Shown here in pieces: positions 1-9,551 of a stretch of DNA of 64,000 bases (position 1 is its first letter; every line of letters starts with the position of its first letter). Below the pieces are notes generated by a model, which searched no databases, was not told the origin of the DNA, and saw nothing but the letters and a program-made list of their open reading frames with translations. Source of the stretch: Aplectana chamaeleonis (taxonomy: Eukaryota; Nematoda; Chromadorea; Rhabditida; Cosmocercidae); NCBI GenBank assembly GCA_029168955.1, contig JAPDOI010001216.1, positions 124,001 to 188,000 of the forward strand. Direction: 5' to 3'. Made by a program: the position numbers and the translations under genes.

Positions 1-231
1 TGAAATCGTCTAAGACCCCCTTTGAACAGAGTTATGGCTCTTCGAAGATGCCTAGATTTTGAGGGTGAAAAATTGGTGGACGAGTTGTCTCAAGCCTGTA
101 TTTCTCCTCATTCGCAATCGTTGCGTGAGAGAAAGCCAGGATAAGGAGACAATCCGGTAATGGACTGAAGAACGACGACTTAGTGGAATTCATCCATCCA
201 TCGAGCCGCTATCGAGTTCGAAAATCTGTTA

Positions 232-280
232 GGGGGTCGGGCCTGTGGTGGTGAGCGAAGGGGGTCGGGCCTGTGGTGGT
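232..280. repeat. Short direct duplication (21 bp x2)
   Basis: A 21-bp GC-rich sequence starting GGGGGTCGGGCC occurs at 232-252 and again at 260-280, separated by 7 bp. I see no coding or mobile-element context. The rest of 1-630 holds nothing else I can name. Confidence 0.85.
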
Positions 281-382
281 CGCTTATATCTCGCTTATTT
301 GGAGGAATTGAAATCTCGCATTTGGCTCGTGTTATACAGAAGGGGTCTTCTATACAATTTCAATAAAATCTCAAAAATCATA

Positions 383-446
383 TCTGAGGGTGCGCTGTGC
401 CTTTAAGTCGACGATCTTCTGCTTAAAGGCACAGTCCAACCTCAGA
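383..446. repeat. Small inverted repeat with CTTTAAG/CTTAAAG ends
   Basis: Arms at 383-407 and 422-446 are imperfect reverse complements around a 14-bp loop. The inner ends read GTGCCTTTAAG and CTTAAAGGCAC. The TTAAAGG motif also begins several TTAA-flanked elements further along, so this may be two facing ends of such elements or a small MITE remnant. Confidence 0.5.
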
Positions 447-833
447 GGTAATTTTTGATACTTTGGTCCGGATGCCGTCTATATCAACCCTGCCAAGCGC
501 GAAATCTCAATTCGCTCAAATAAGCTAGAAAAAGCTTGGAAAAAGACGACCACGCTCTCTTGGAAGAAAAATTGGGCAACGCCCACTGGCAGTTTTCCGA
601 CCCCAATAGGGAACAGACGCTCGAACGATTCTGTTTAAAATTTATGTTCTTCCTTTTGTTTTCGGTCTAACTTTATATTGTGACCTGCTTCAGAATGATG
701 GCTGCGAATAACGAGAAAATACAGGCTCAAGACAACTCGTCCGCGAACTTCTACCAGTTCAAATTTGAAATCTTTGAGGAGCCGTAATTCAGTTTGCAGT
801 AAGTTATGAGCGATTCTGGAGACACCATTGTGA

Positions 834-1292
834 TCAGCGTGAAATTTTCTCCAAGATAGGTGGAAAAACGAAGAACGGATTATGAGTTTGGACTGTGACC
901 TTAAGCTGCAAAACATTTGTACCACACAGTTCACAAAGGCTGGCAAGCAAATCACCATCTCTCTCAGTTGTCGCTAAAAAATCACGGGAATCCTTCACTG
1001 ATTCAATGCCCCTGTCTTGAAGGGCTGGAAGAAAACTTTCACTTAGTTTGTTTTCTTCTCCACGCTTAAATGATTGCAGCCTACTGCATGCTGTATCAGC
1101 GATTTCATTGATTTTTGCTCTATCGGTTTTCTGTGTTTGATCGCTACTTTGTGCTCATCAAAACACTGCCAATGTTATTGGAATTTTCTCGATGTCCACT
1201 CTAATTTCCGAAATTAAAATACCGAATGTAAGAGCATCTCCTGCGCTCACTTCTTTTTCAATTGGCGACGTCCCCTTACTCGAGCTCGACAT
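834..1292 (-). pseudogene. Eroded coding frame, unknown product
   Basis: On the minus strand one frame runs 153 codons from an ATG at 1292 to a stop at 834-836, broken only by two adjacent TGA codons (1155-1160). The first 44 codons (beginning MSSSSKGTSPIEKEV) and the following 106 codons both have ordinary, low-bias composition rather than translated-repeat composition. Beyond the stop, a second minus frame (about 635-850) also reads plausibly, which fits a further frameshift. I do not recognise the family. It could be a decayed host gene, a transposon ORF fragment, or chance. I see no clear nematode splice sites that would remove the double stop. Confidence 0.3.
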
Positions 1293-2180
1293 TCCTAAAA
1301 AATCCAAGAGTCTTCTATCGACACTTGTCTATCTGAAACAATAATTCCACACTGAGTGGTCGCCCTCTGTCTCCCAATGCAGACAATCGATGCAATCAGA
1401 AGGGGTTAAAGGTCACTTCACTCCTTCGTGAGCCTTTCACAATCATCTTTCTTGGATTGTTTGGCCTCTTTCTGGCTGAAAAAATCACAAGATCAATTGG
1501 CCTCTTCGTCGTCAGCAACCTTATGTAAAACAAAACCTTTTAGAGCCGGTTCGGCCCCCATGTTGGGCTCGATCTCCACAAGGTGCAAGTGAACAATAAC
1601 TTTCATGCGATTAAAACAACAATGACAAACAGAGCCCGGTTGGGCAGAACAAGTGAGAGGAGAGAAGGTGGCCTTTCGGGCCACCGAAAAGGAGAAAATG
1701 AATATCGACTTCGCGGAGGCATAGCTATATATAGCCTTCCGTAAGTCACTCGTTGTGGCGGTGCTTGATCGCGGTCGCTGGGCTCGGCTCTCCACAGTAT
1801 AAAAAAGGCCAAAAAAGGAAAGAAGCCAGAACGCTGGATTGGGAGGAGATAGTGTAAATGTGACCTGCAGCGCGTTTCATAATTATAGCTACACCATCCG
1901 AAACACCGGTATCAAGGCCCACACAAACTTTCATTGGACGGCGTGGTTACCATTGATTTCAGAGCACCTGAAAACGTTCGTTCTCAAAATTTGACAGAAA
2001 AATATTGAGAAACAAGATTTATCTGGTACTTCACTCTCAAAACAGTCGTTTCATAATTATGGCGACACTTTACATTGGGAATGCTCTTCTCGTAAATCTC
2101 TCTGAACATTCCGCGTTTTATGTATGGTATACGTAGAGGCGTTTAATCTCAACATAATCCGATCAAAGCGCACGGTAAAG
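1293..2180. other. No assignable gene; AT-rich unique sequence
   Basis: No recognisable gene. A minus-strand frame at 1606-1493 (38 codons, starting MKVIVHLHLVEIEPN) is followed by a TTTTTTCAG tract resembling a nematode splice acceptor; on its own this is too short to call. Two similar 15-20 bp segments (TTTCATAATTATRGC at about 1876 and 2050) lie upstream of the Tc1 relic and may mark its old end. Confidence 0.4.
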
Positions 2181-2182
2181 TA

Positions 2183-3201
2183 CTCTCTGAGGGTGAGAAG
2201 AGCCAGGTTCCTTTGCTGCACAAGGCCGGCCTCAGCGCAAGAAGAATTTCAGAGGTAATTGGTCGCCACCGGGCTACAGATTACCGATTTCTGCATGATC
2301 CTAGTTGTATGGTTCTGAGAAGGGGTCTGGGAGACCCAGAAAGGTCTCTAGTCAGGACAAACGCCGGGTAGGACAGCTTCTATCGAACTCGGCCATCACG
2401 GTAAATGAAGTCCAAGCCGAGGTTTCGACGCCATTCTCCAAGACTACAGCGTGGAGGGCGATAAAACGCAACAGGAACATCACGCACTCTCGGATGTGTT
2501 CAGCACCTCGCGTCTCTGAGTCGCATAATGCGGCACCACTTCAATTCACCGAAAAGATCATGGCGATTGCCTAGTCTAAGGTAAGCAGTAATTCAAATGG
2601 GGTTTCTCCGAAGTAAACATTGTGTTCAGGTGGTGTTTTCGGACGGGAAAAAGGTTAGCGTGGATGGACCCGATGGATGTACACCATATTGGCGAGATCT
2701 CCGCAAGGAGCTGAGCTACGTCGCCAGACGGAGCTTCGGTGGTGGCTGTTATATGGTATGGGGTGGCTTCTACAAGGCGGTAGGCTTCAGATCGCCTTCA
2801 CCTCCTTTTGAATGAATTCGCCCGACTACCAAGAGGTGTTGCGGACTTGCTTTCTGCCTGTGCTTGCCCGACTTCAGCGTGGCGGTCTCGTTTTCAAGCT
2901 AGATAACGCGTCAATTCATGCAAATCGCTCCACTGAGACGGGATTAGAGGAGCATAATGTTACCGTTATGGACTGGCCAGCCTGTTGCCTTGACGAAAAC
3001 CCCATCGAAATTATCTGGGAAATCTTGTTTCGTCGAATATGCGGTGGAGGCAAGACGAACGAGTCAGTTGAGAAACTCAACAGAGCCGCAACCAATGCCT
3101 GGAACAACTTGCACACACGACTGCCTAAACGACTGCTCGACTCCATGCCGAAACGAAAGTTCTGGATCACTTCTGAGCATGGAAGTGTGACAGACTTTTA
3201 A
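2183..3201 (+). pseudogene. Tc1-type transposase relic (frameshifted)
   Basis: The reading frame is spread over pieces. An N-terminal helix-turn-helix segment in one frame from 2183 (LSEGEKSQVPLLHKAGLSAR) shifts near 2310 into the 2305-2574 frame (GRPRK..., TTAWRAIKR). Then 2597-2815 carries FSDGKK, DGPDG and MVWGGF, and 2812-3201 carries KLDNASIH and NPIEIIWEIL. The second Asp (DNASIH) and the Glu (NPIE) are separated by 34 residues, the DD34E spacing of the Tc1 group. A stop after 2574 and frame changes make it non-functional. An AATAAA lies at 3227-3232. Terminal inverted repeats could not be defined. This would have been a DNA cut-and-paste transposase. Confidence 0.85.
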
Positions 3202-3412
3202 AGTGTTTTCGAAAATTTAATTCTTCAATAAAAAGTTGAATAATCATAAAATTTTTCAGAATTTTTAACTTATAGGGCAAGCAATTTAGTAACCCAATAT
3301 ATCATTCGACGCAGAATTTTACGTAGACTTTAAAAACGACCTTCACCAAAACACTATCTTTGACGGTTAAAAAGTTATAGGCGAAAAACCGGTGTTTCGT
3401 AAATTGAATTAA

Positions 3413-3881
3413 AGGCAGCATACACTCTCGTGAACTTATTTGAGATAACTACGAAAATAGAATAGTAAGGTATAGATTACAACGCCTACGCATTTTAAGG
3501 CGTCAAAAACGACCCTCAATGCTGCTACATGAGTAAGAAGTTGGCCCGCCTCTGTATCTGCCCACCCCTAGTATTTGCGTCCTCCTCTAAAACAGGGTTT
3601 CTGGGTCATTTCCGCCATCGGCGATGTATGAGGTTTATTTATTGTACTTATTGTTCCACCCACAAACGTCGCTGGTGGTGGAAATGGCCCAGAACCCCTG
3701 TATTGGAGGAGGACGCAAATAAAGAAGGCGGGCAGATATAGGGGCGGATCCAGCTCCTTACTCGTGTAGCGGCATTGTGGGTCGTTTTTGGCGCTTCAAA
3801 ATGCGTAGGCCTTGTAATCTGGGCCATACCATTCTATTTCCACAGTTATCTCAAATACGTTTACGACCGTGTATGCTGCCT
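3413..3881. mobile_element. TTAA-flanked foldback MITE (family A, copy 1)
   Basis: The element starts AGGCAGCATACAC and ends with its reverse complement, and is bracketed by TTAA at 3409-3412 and 3882-3885. The two arms, each roughly 200 bp, are imperfect reverse complements along almost the whole length. No transposase is encoded; the ORFs inside are palindrome shadows. TTAA target duplication is characteristic of piggyBac-type transposition, so it is probably non-autonomous and mobilised in trans. A related copy lies at 35617-36101. Confidence 0.85.
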
Positions 3882-4027
3882 TTAAGCTGAAGGCACGAGG
3901 AAATATTTTTTCAACTTGGAAACACTAGTCGACGCAGAATTATACCAGGCCGTCCAATAATTCCTGTCCTAAAATTTTCAAAATTCTATAATTTTCCTTA
4001 GAAGTGTTATAATATCAGGCAAGTGTA

Positions 4028-4047
4028 AGAACCTTCTAGAAGGTTCT
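4028..4047. promoter_or_regulatory. Perfect 4-pentamer heat-shock element inside mariner
   Basis: AGAACCTTCTAGAAGGTTCT is four contiguous alternating nGAAn/nTTCn pentamers, the canonical HSF-binding arrangement. It is the core of a 26-bp perfect palindrome (4025-4050). It lies 21 bp upstream of a TATA box and about 65 bp upstream of the transposase ATG, the layout of an inducible small-hsp promoter. The function is inferred; the motif is directly visible. Confidence 0.7.
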
Positions 4048-4068
4048 TACAAAGTTCTACGCTAGGGG

Positions 4069-4075
4069 TATATAA
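4069..4075 (+). promoter_or_regulatory. TATA box of the mariner transposase
   Basis: TATATAA lies 39 nt upstream of the ATG at 4114 and just downstream of the heat-shock element. The spacing leaves a very short 5' leader starting near 4100. Confidence 0.65.
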
Positions 4076-4113
4076 GGCGCAGTCGCCGCGTCTAACTACC
4101 AGTACAAGCTAAA

Positions 4114-5079
4114 ATGGACCAAGGTCGAATTCGTACATTCGTGTACTACGAGTGGCTGCTGGGCAACGACACGGGCACCGCGGTCGCCAACATCTGCAGA
4201 GCGTGCAAGGAGGATGCAGTGTCCCAACGTACAGTCAGCCGCTGGTTGAATCGCTTCGAGAGCGGCGACACGAGCCTCGAGGACAGGGAGCACAGCGGGA
4301 GGCCTTCTACGGTGGATGATGACGAAGTCCGTCGCTGTATCAAGGAGAAGCCGGAAGCCACCACCCGTGAACTGGCGACGACGCTCGGCTGCAGGAAGTC
4401 CACCATCCAGAATCAACTCAACTTACTCGGCTACCACAAAGTTCTGGCCCGTTGGATCCCCCACCATCTGACGGACGCCAACAAGCAGAGCCGCGTGGCC
4501 GTCTGCCAGTCCCTCCTTTGCCCACATCGCAAGGAGTTTCTCGAGGACCTGGTCACTGGGGATGAGAGCTGGGTCCTCTACGACAACGTGGCCCGCCGTG
4601 CCGTCTGGATTCCGCGCGGAGAAGAGCCGCCGACGACGCCGAAAGCCGACCTGCTCCCGCTGAAGATCCTGCTCTGCTGCTGGTGGGACACCAAGGGCAT
4701 GCTGTACTTCGAGCTGCTCCCGCAAGGCAGGACGTTCTCCGCCTCCATCTACACCGATCAGCTCGAGAAACTAGCCGCCGCCATCCGAAAAAAGCGTCCC
4801 CGACGAGCCTCGGTCCACCTGCTGCACGACATCGCGCGCCCCCACGTGGCGAAAGAGACCCAGCAGAAGTTGGCGACGCTCGGCTGGGAGACGGTTGTCC
4901 ATCCGCCGTATTCTCAGGACCTCGCTCTCTCCGACTACCATTCGTTCCGCACTATGAAGCACCATTTGGCCGGAAGAAAATTCACCAACTACGACAACCT
5001 CAAATCCGACATCGCGGACTTCTTCGAGTCGCAGACCCCGGAGTTCTGGGCGAAGGGAATCGGCGACCTGCCCAATTGA
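4114..5079 (+). CDS. mariner (DD34D) transposase, intact ORF
   Basis: A 321-residue cut-and-paste transposase. Residues 1-110 form the paired helix-turn-helix DNA-binding region (TVSRWLNRFESG, GRPS linker, TTRELATTLGC). WIPHHL at about 114-119 is the mariner WVPHEL-like motif. The catalytic triad is D150 (TGDESW), D239 (HDIARPH) and D274 (LSDYH), with exactly 34 residues between the last two. ATG 4114 is the first ATG after the TATA box and gives a normal mariner N-terminus. Some signature positions are changed: HDNARPH is HDIARPH, and YSPDLAPSDYHLF is YSQDLALSDYHSF. The protein may therefore be weakened or inactive despite the intact frame. It acts in the nucleus on the element's own inverted repeats. 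Subfamily not assigned. Confidence 0.95.
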   Translation: MDQGRIRTFVYYEWLLGNDTGTAVANICRACKEDAVSQRTVSRWLNRFESGDTSLEDREHSGRPSTVDDDEVRRCIKEKPEATTRELATTLGCRKSTIQNQLNLLGYHKVLARWIPHHLTDANKQSRVAVCQSLLCPHRKEFLEDLVTGDESWVLYDNVARRAVWIPRGEEPPTTPKADLLPLKILLCCWWDTKGMLYFELLPQGRTFSASIYTDQLEKLAAAIRKKRPRRASVHLLHDIARPHVAKETQQKLATLGWETVVHPPYSQDLALSDYHSFRTMKHHLAGRKFTNYDNLKSDIADFFESQTPEFWAKGIGDLPN

Positions 5080-5333
5080 TTGGCCACTGTTGTGGATAAC
5101 TGTGGTTAGATATTGTTGATTAGACTTGTTTTTCAATAAAGTTGAAAAAAAATTAAAAATGGTGAAATTTTCGGACAAGAATTATTGGACAACCTGGTAT
5201 ATGAGAATTCCGAAAACAACCTTCACCAAAGGTCTATCTCTAAGCACAGAAAAGTTATAGACGAAAAACCGATAATTTCAGGCAAAAAAAAAACACATCA
5301 TAAATTGAAATTGGCTGGAAGAAGGCGAATGTA

Positions 5334-6113
5334 CAATATCCGCGCTGTTTTGTAAAAACACGGAGCATCTGGCAAACTTGGCAAAAAAACGTCCGATGCT
5401 TGTAAATTTTCTGAATGAAAACTTTTTTTGAATTCTGAGAAAGCTATCATACTCACAGCTTAAATTCCTACCTAATGATGTGCTTTGTGAGCCGAAGTTC
5501 CTTAGATCGCTTAGTTTACAAAGGGAATAGTTTTCGCAATTGTTTTTCGAAAACGTCGCGAGCGGCGGAGTGCGGCGAAATTTTGAGCAGTATGTACAAG
5601 TAATGGAAGAGCAGTCCGTAACTTTTCCTTATAAGTTAGGTGCAGGTGAGAGAATCTCAAGGTTTATGTTGGTTGAATTCTAGAAATCCTTCAATAAACA
5701 CGCTTGAGAACTATGTACCTGAAAAGTCAGAGTTTTTTGGAGAAATCCTGGACTCTTAAATGAAGGATTTCGAAAATTCAACCAAGATAAACCTTGATAT
5801 TCTCTCACCTGCATCCAATTTATGAAGAAAACATACAGATTGCTCTTCTAGTACTTGAACAAATACTGCTCAGTTTCGCCGCACTGCGCAGCGCGCGACG
5901 TTTTTGCAAAACAATTGCAAAAACTATTCCCTTTGAAAACTACGTGATTCTAAGGAACTTCAGCCTACAGGTCTTATAGTTAGGTAGCTATGAATATGGT
6001 AGCGTTTGGAGAATTCAAAAAAGTCTTCATTCAAAAAAGTTACAAGCATCGGACATTTTTTTGCCAAGTTTGCCAGATGCTCCCCGCTTTCACAAAACTT
6101 AGGGCGGGTATTG
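5334..6113. mobile_element. TA-flanked foldback element, 780 bp
   Basis: The ends read CAATAYCCGC and are flanked by TA (5332-5333, 6114-6115). Arms of about 350 bp (roughly 5334-5695 and 5765-6113) are imperfect reverse complements around a short centre. There is no transposase; the ORFs inside are palindrome shadows. The TA target site fits the Tc1/mariner superfamily. Confidence 0.75.
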
Positions 6114-6308
6114 TATTTTTAGAAACTGAAAACGCTATCCAATGCTCGAATTCCAAATTTTCTATGGGGATTCCGAAAACAACCTTCACCAAAGGGCTAT
6201 CTTCTAGGGTAAAAAAGTTATGCACGAAAAATTTATTGCTTCTACAGTGCGTTGCAAAATTATACGACATACCCCAATTTCTGCGATTCCAAACTTTGCT
6301 CCAATTAA

Positions 6309-6856
6309 AGGCTGTGGTCACGATGAAAAACGTTGTAGAAAAAACTACAAAAATCAGCTTAGATCAAAAACAGCTGAAAAACTATGAAGGTAGAGCGGTG
6401 AAAAACGGGCTAGAATTAGGGTTTCTAGGGCCCAAAGAAGCTGTTTCGTGCACACGTGCACAGCGATGACGAAAAAGATCGCCGTCTCATGCCGAGCAGT
6501 CAAAAATCATCGACATTCAGAGGACAAAATAAATGCAAATTTAACGAATAAAAACAGTTGAACAATGAAAGCATCACTTCAGTCAATGTTTTTGACTAGA
6601 TGAGTACATGAACCCAAAGGTTCATCGATTGAAATTCAATTTCAAGCCAGCTGATGTTCTTGATATTAGAGATCATCGATGCCGATGATGTGGAGTGTGC
6701 TCGTCCACCATCAAAAGACAAGAAAGTTCAGGCTTCAAATTTGGCCCAAAACAGTGGTTTTTTCGCGTTTTTTTCTTATAGGTCCTACTACTCGAGACCC
6801 ACAAAAGGGTTTAGAGAAAAAAAGACCACAAGCATATTTGATCGCGACCACTGCCT
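6309..6856. mobile_element. TTAA-flanked element (family B) inside the Tc3-like arm
   Basis: The ends AGGCTGTGGTCACGATG and (reverse complement of the right end) AGGCAGTGGTCGCGATC match at most positions, with TTAA at 6305-6308 and 6857-6860. The right arm of the host palindrome is continuous across the same point near 8350 (reads TCAA there), giving an empty site. It is non-autonomous. A partial relative lies at 12192-12419. Confidence 0.8.
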
Positions 6857-7132
6857 TTAAGGAGACAAACGGTGAACGCCATTCGATGAAACACCCTCGA
6901 AAACCCTTGGGTACGAATTTTCATGGAATTAGAGCCACTAGCAGGAAACTGGCAACGGAAATCGTCAAAAATGGCCGCTGCAAAATTATACGACATAGCT
7001 GACGTTCTCGCAGAAATTTCTATTCTATGCCATTCGTATCAGTTCGTTTATGGTAAGAACCACTAGAAACATCGAGTTATCAGTCTTCAGAAATGTCTTG
7101 GCGCTGAACGACTTCGAAAACTCTGTTTGGTA

Positions 7133-7336
7133 TCAACCCAGCTTTCTGTGAACGCCCCTCTCAATCTGCGCCCATTCGCTCATAACGGCTAGTTTCAGCG
7201 CAGCCACACGCTCGTATTGTCCGTTCTGGATGTAGATTCAACGCCCAAGATTACCTCACATGTTTTCCACAGGGTTGAGGTCCTGCAGCCCGGCCGGCCA
7301 CTCTAGAAAATTGGCAGAATCGGCTTTAAACCAAGC
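7133..7336 (-). pseudogene. Tc3-like transposase C-terminal fragment (left arm)
   Basis: Reading minus from 7336, the frame gives AWFKADSANFLEWPAGLQ, then DLNPVENM, a stop, GNLGR, a stop, and IYIQNGQYERVAALKLAV. DLNPVEN carries the catalytic Glu region of Tc1/Tc3-group transposases, and the tail matches their C-terminal helix region. In-frame stops make it dead. The same fragment is mirrored in the right arm. Confidence 0.75.
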
Positions 7337-7868
7337 CTGCGTTAACCCTCTGACAAGAAGTGAAGACGGAAACGGACTAGAAAGAACTGGAAATGATTTT
7401 CCGGCACATTCTGATAATCTGTGGAGTTCTTAGGTCATGTCGCAAAAAGCTGGTCCAGCTTTAAACCCCACCTGAATCCGCGTCAATGCACTATTCTTTC
7501 TCCTTCAAAGTTCCTACTCAAAGACAAGTTCGGGTCCTTGTGTGGATCCTTCGAAATCCTTTTTTATCGGTCGGAAGCAAAAGCAATCCGAACGAGCATG
7601 ATCAATTCTATTGCATTAATTTATTTTTGACTAAGCATTCCAAGCATTGGAGGGATCTACAAAAGGACCTTTATATATCCTTGAGTAGGAATTTCGGAGG
7701 AAAAAGAATAGTGCATTGACGCGGATTCAGGTGGGGTTTTAAGCTGGACCAGCTTTTTGCGACATGACCTAAGGACTCCACAGATCATCAGAATGTGCCG
7801 GAAAATCATTTCCAGTTCTTTCTAGTCCGTTTCCGCCTTCACTTCTTGTTAGAAGGACAACGCAGGCT

Positions 7869-8069
7869 CGGCTTCAGGCCGATTCTGCCAATTTGCTAGA
7901 ACGGCCGGCCGGTTTGCAGGACCTCGACCCAGTGGAAAACGTGTTAGGTATTCTCGGGCGTTAAATCTATCACCAGAACGGACAATACAGGCGTGCGGCT
8001 CCGCTGAAACTAGCCGTTATAAGCGAATGGGCGCAGATTGAAAGGGGCGTTCCTAAAAAGCTGGGTTGA
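7869..8069 (+). pseudogene. Tc3-like transposase C-terminal fragment (right arm)
   Basis: The plus-strand frame reads RLQADSANLLERPAGLQD, LDPVENVLGILGR, a stop, and IYHQNGQYRRAAPLKLAV, ending in TGA at 8067-8069. It is the mirror of the left-arm fragment with independent substitutions (EWPAG versus ERPAG; NLGR versus ILGR). It has lost the N-terminal and DDE core domains. Confidence 0.75.
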
Positions 8070-8580
8070 AAGATACCAAACAGAGTTTTCGAAGTGGCTC
8101 AGCGCCAAGACATTTCTGAAGACTAATAGCTCGATGTTTCTAGTGGTTCTTACCATGAACGAACTGATACAGATGGCGTAGAATAGAAATTTCTGCGAGA
8201 ACGTCAGCTATGTCGTATAATTTTGCAATGGCCATTTTTGACAATTTCCGTTGCCAGTTTCCTGCTAGTGGCTCTAATTTTATGAAGATTCGTACCCATG
8301 CCTTTTTGAGGGTGCTGCATCGATTGGCGTTTACCGTTTGTCTCCTTGATTGACGCGAAGTTTGGGACCGCGGAAATTGGAGTATGTCGTATAATTTTGC
8401 AACGCACTGTAGTGAAAGAGACATTATTTCATTAATTGAAATCGGCTGAGAGATTAGAAACGTATTTCTCTCAAGTTGAAAACTTTATTCGACGCGAAAT
8501 TTCATGAAGACTTCGGAAACAGCTCCGCTAAAAGATCCATCTCAAAGGGCAAAAATAATATGCGCAAAGAACAGGTACAT

Positions 8581-9109
8581 TTTCAAGAAAGGCTTGGAAA
8601 ATTTTTCTAAAAATTTTTGACTCCAAGACAGCCCAAAGGAAAATTTTCGTGACCAAGGCAGATCATTTCATTAAGATTAGTGAATTTCTAGAGAAGCTCA
8701 TCTAACGAAAAAAAAATGGTTCAAAATTAATGATTAAAAAATATACCGAATGCAAAAAAAGAGGATTGAGAAAACGTCAAATTTTGAAGTTGCAAGTCAG
8801 TAGAGGACCTTAACCATTTCCCACTTAGGTATTCCAAACAACCTTCACCTCTCGGACCGCTGTCTCCACCCTAGCGAAACGGTGTAGAGACTGGTACAAC
8901 TGGACGCTCCCAGCACTGAAAGCCGTCGCGCGCAGCGAAACTAGTGAGAGCTGCTACACGCGACCGCGTCGCACCTGTGTCGCGGCCAGTCTACACTTTT
9001 CCACAATATGCGCGCTGTTTAGCGCCAGTTGGACGGTGCGTCGTGTCGTCACGCACTGCACTGTGATACTGTGACACAGTCGGCAAGCGTCCGTCCTGAG
9101 AGACAACAA
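8581..9109. other. No gene recognised
   Basis: AT-rich to 8870, with a possible worn end of the tandem-repeat unit (ACAACCTTCACC at about 8846). It is followed by a GC-richer stretch at 8870-9080 without a recognisable domain in any frame. Confidence 0.5.
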
Positions 9110-9285
9110 TTTGTTTACGTGGGACAGATTTTGGCACTGGAGCAAGCTTTTCGCGCTAGTCTTCCATACTACTCGGAAAGCATCAATATTACACCTTTCT
9201 AGATTTCTGCATCGTAGGAGCTAATATCAAGGGTAGAACAGCTCAAATAACATGTATAACTGGTTTCAGCATAGTTTAACTGTAC
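9110..9285. repeat. Diverged copy of the inner part of the 1.4-kb arm repeat
   Basis: Text such as GACAGATTTTGGCACTGGAG, AAAGCATCAATATTACA and GGGTAGAACAGCTCAAATAA matches 17400-17570 in the same orientation and its mirror near 11300-11445, with scattered differences. It is a separate, older copy of the same element. 9286-9550 is AT-rich with nothing recognised. Confidence 0.7.
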
Positions 9286-9551
9286 AATTGTGAGATGAAA
9301 ACGCTGAACAATTATAGTGAAAATATTAAATTTTATGACAATCTTTTAGACATCAGTGATGTATAATTCTGATTATGAACAAATGATTAATGTATGATTA
9401 TGAACTGTAAAATCTCGAAATCGATAGCTTCTCATATTTTGTGACTTTTAAGCAACAAATAGTTTAGACTGAAGACTTGTAACCCTCAGGTATTGCACAA
9501 TCAGTTATCCATGTTACCATGGGCATACATTGCAATATATTGTGAACCTAA

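Larger units (their letters stand above)
3943..5199 (+). mobile_element. mariner transposon, 1257 bp, full length
   Basis: Near-identical terminal inverted repeats start TACCAGGYYGTCCAATAATT at both ends and are flanked by TA (3941-3942 and 5200-5201), the mariner target duplication. The element holds one intact ORF (4114-5079), a promoter-like region with a perfect heat-shock element, and an AATAAA at 5135-5140. The length is typical of mariner. It interrupts a tandem-repeat unit whose uninterrupted relatives lie at about 3308, 6143 and 8493. The interior is visibly GC-richer than the flanks. Confidence 0.95.
6245..8409. mobile_element. Tc3-like foldback element with long inverted repeats
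   Basis: Ends begin CAGTGCGTTGCAAAATTATA and are flanked by TA (6243-6244, 8410-8411). Without the 548-bp insertion in the left arm, the arms are about 0.7 kb each, inner ends near 7510 and 7700, around a roughly 190-bp centre. The motif TTGCAAAATTATACGACATA is found 7 bp from each end (6252-6271, 8383-8402) and recurs about 175 bp further in (6978-6997, with one difference; 8209-8228). Tc3 of C. elegans has the same arrangement of two transposase-binding sites in each long TIR. Both arms contain the same C-terminal Tc3-like transposase fragment, so the element looks like two left-over ends joined head to head. Confidence 0.85.
3297..8580. repeat. Tandem repeat of ~150-185 bp units, shredded by insertions
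   Basis: Four related copies of a unit beginning near CGACGCAGAATT and containing AACAACCTTCACCAAA and AAAAGTTATAGGCGAAAAAC occur in the same orientation at about 3308, 3931 (continuing at 5200), 6143 and 8493. Subtracting the inserted elements and their target duplications leaves spacings of roughly 150, 171 and 183 bp, so the copies were once adjacent in tandem. The intervals between units also match each other (AAATTGAAATYGGCTG; TTCAAcTTGgAAAC-type text). Each interval or unit carries a different transposon. What the repeat was is unknown. Confidence 0.7.

Noticed and set aside
4683..5099. Second ORF overlapping the mariner transposase in another frame
   Set aside because: It is a shadow of the GC-rich transposase gene; the DD34D frame explains the region.
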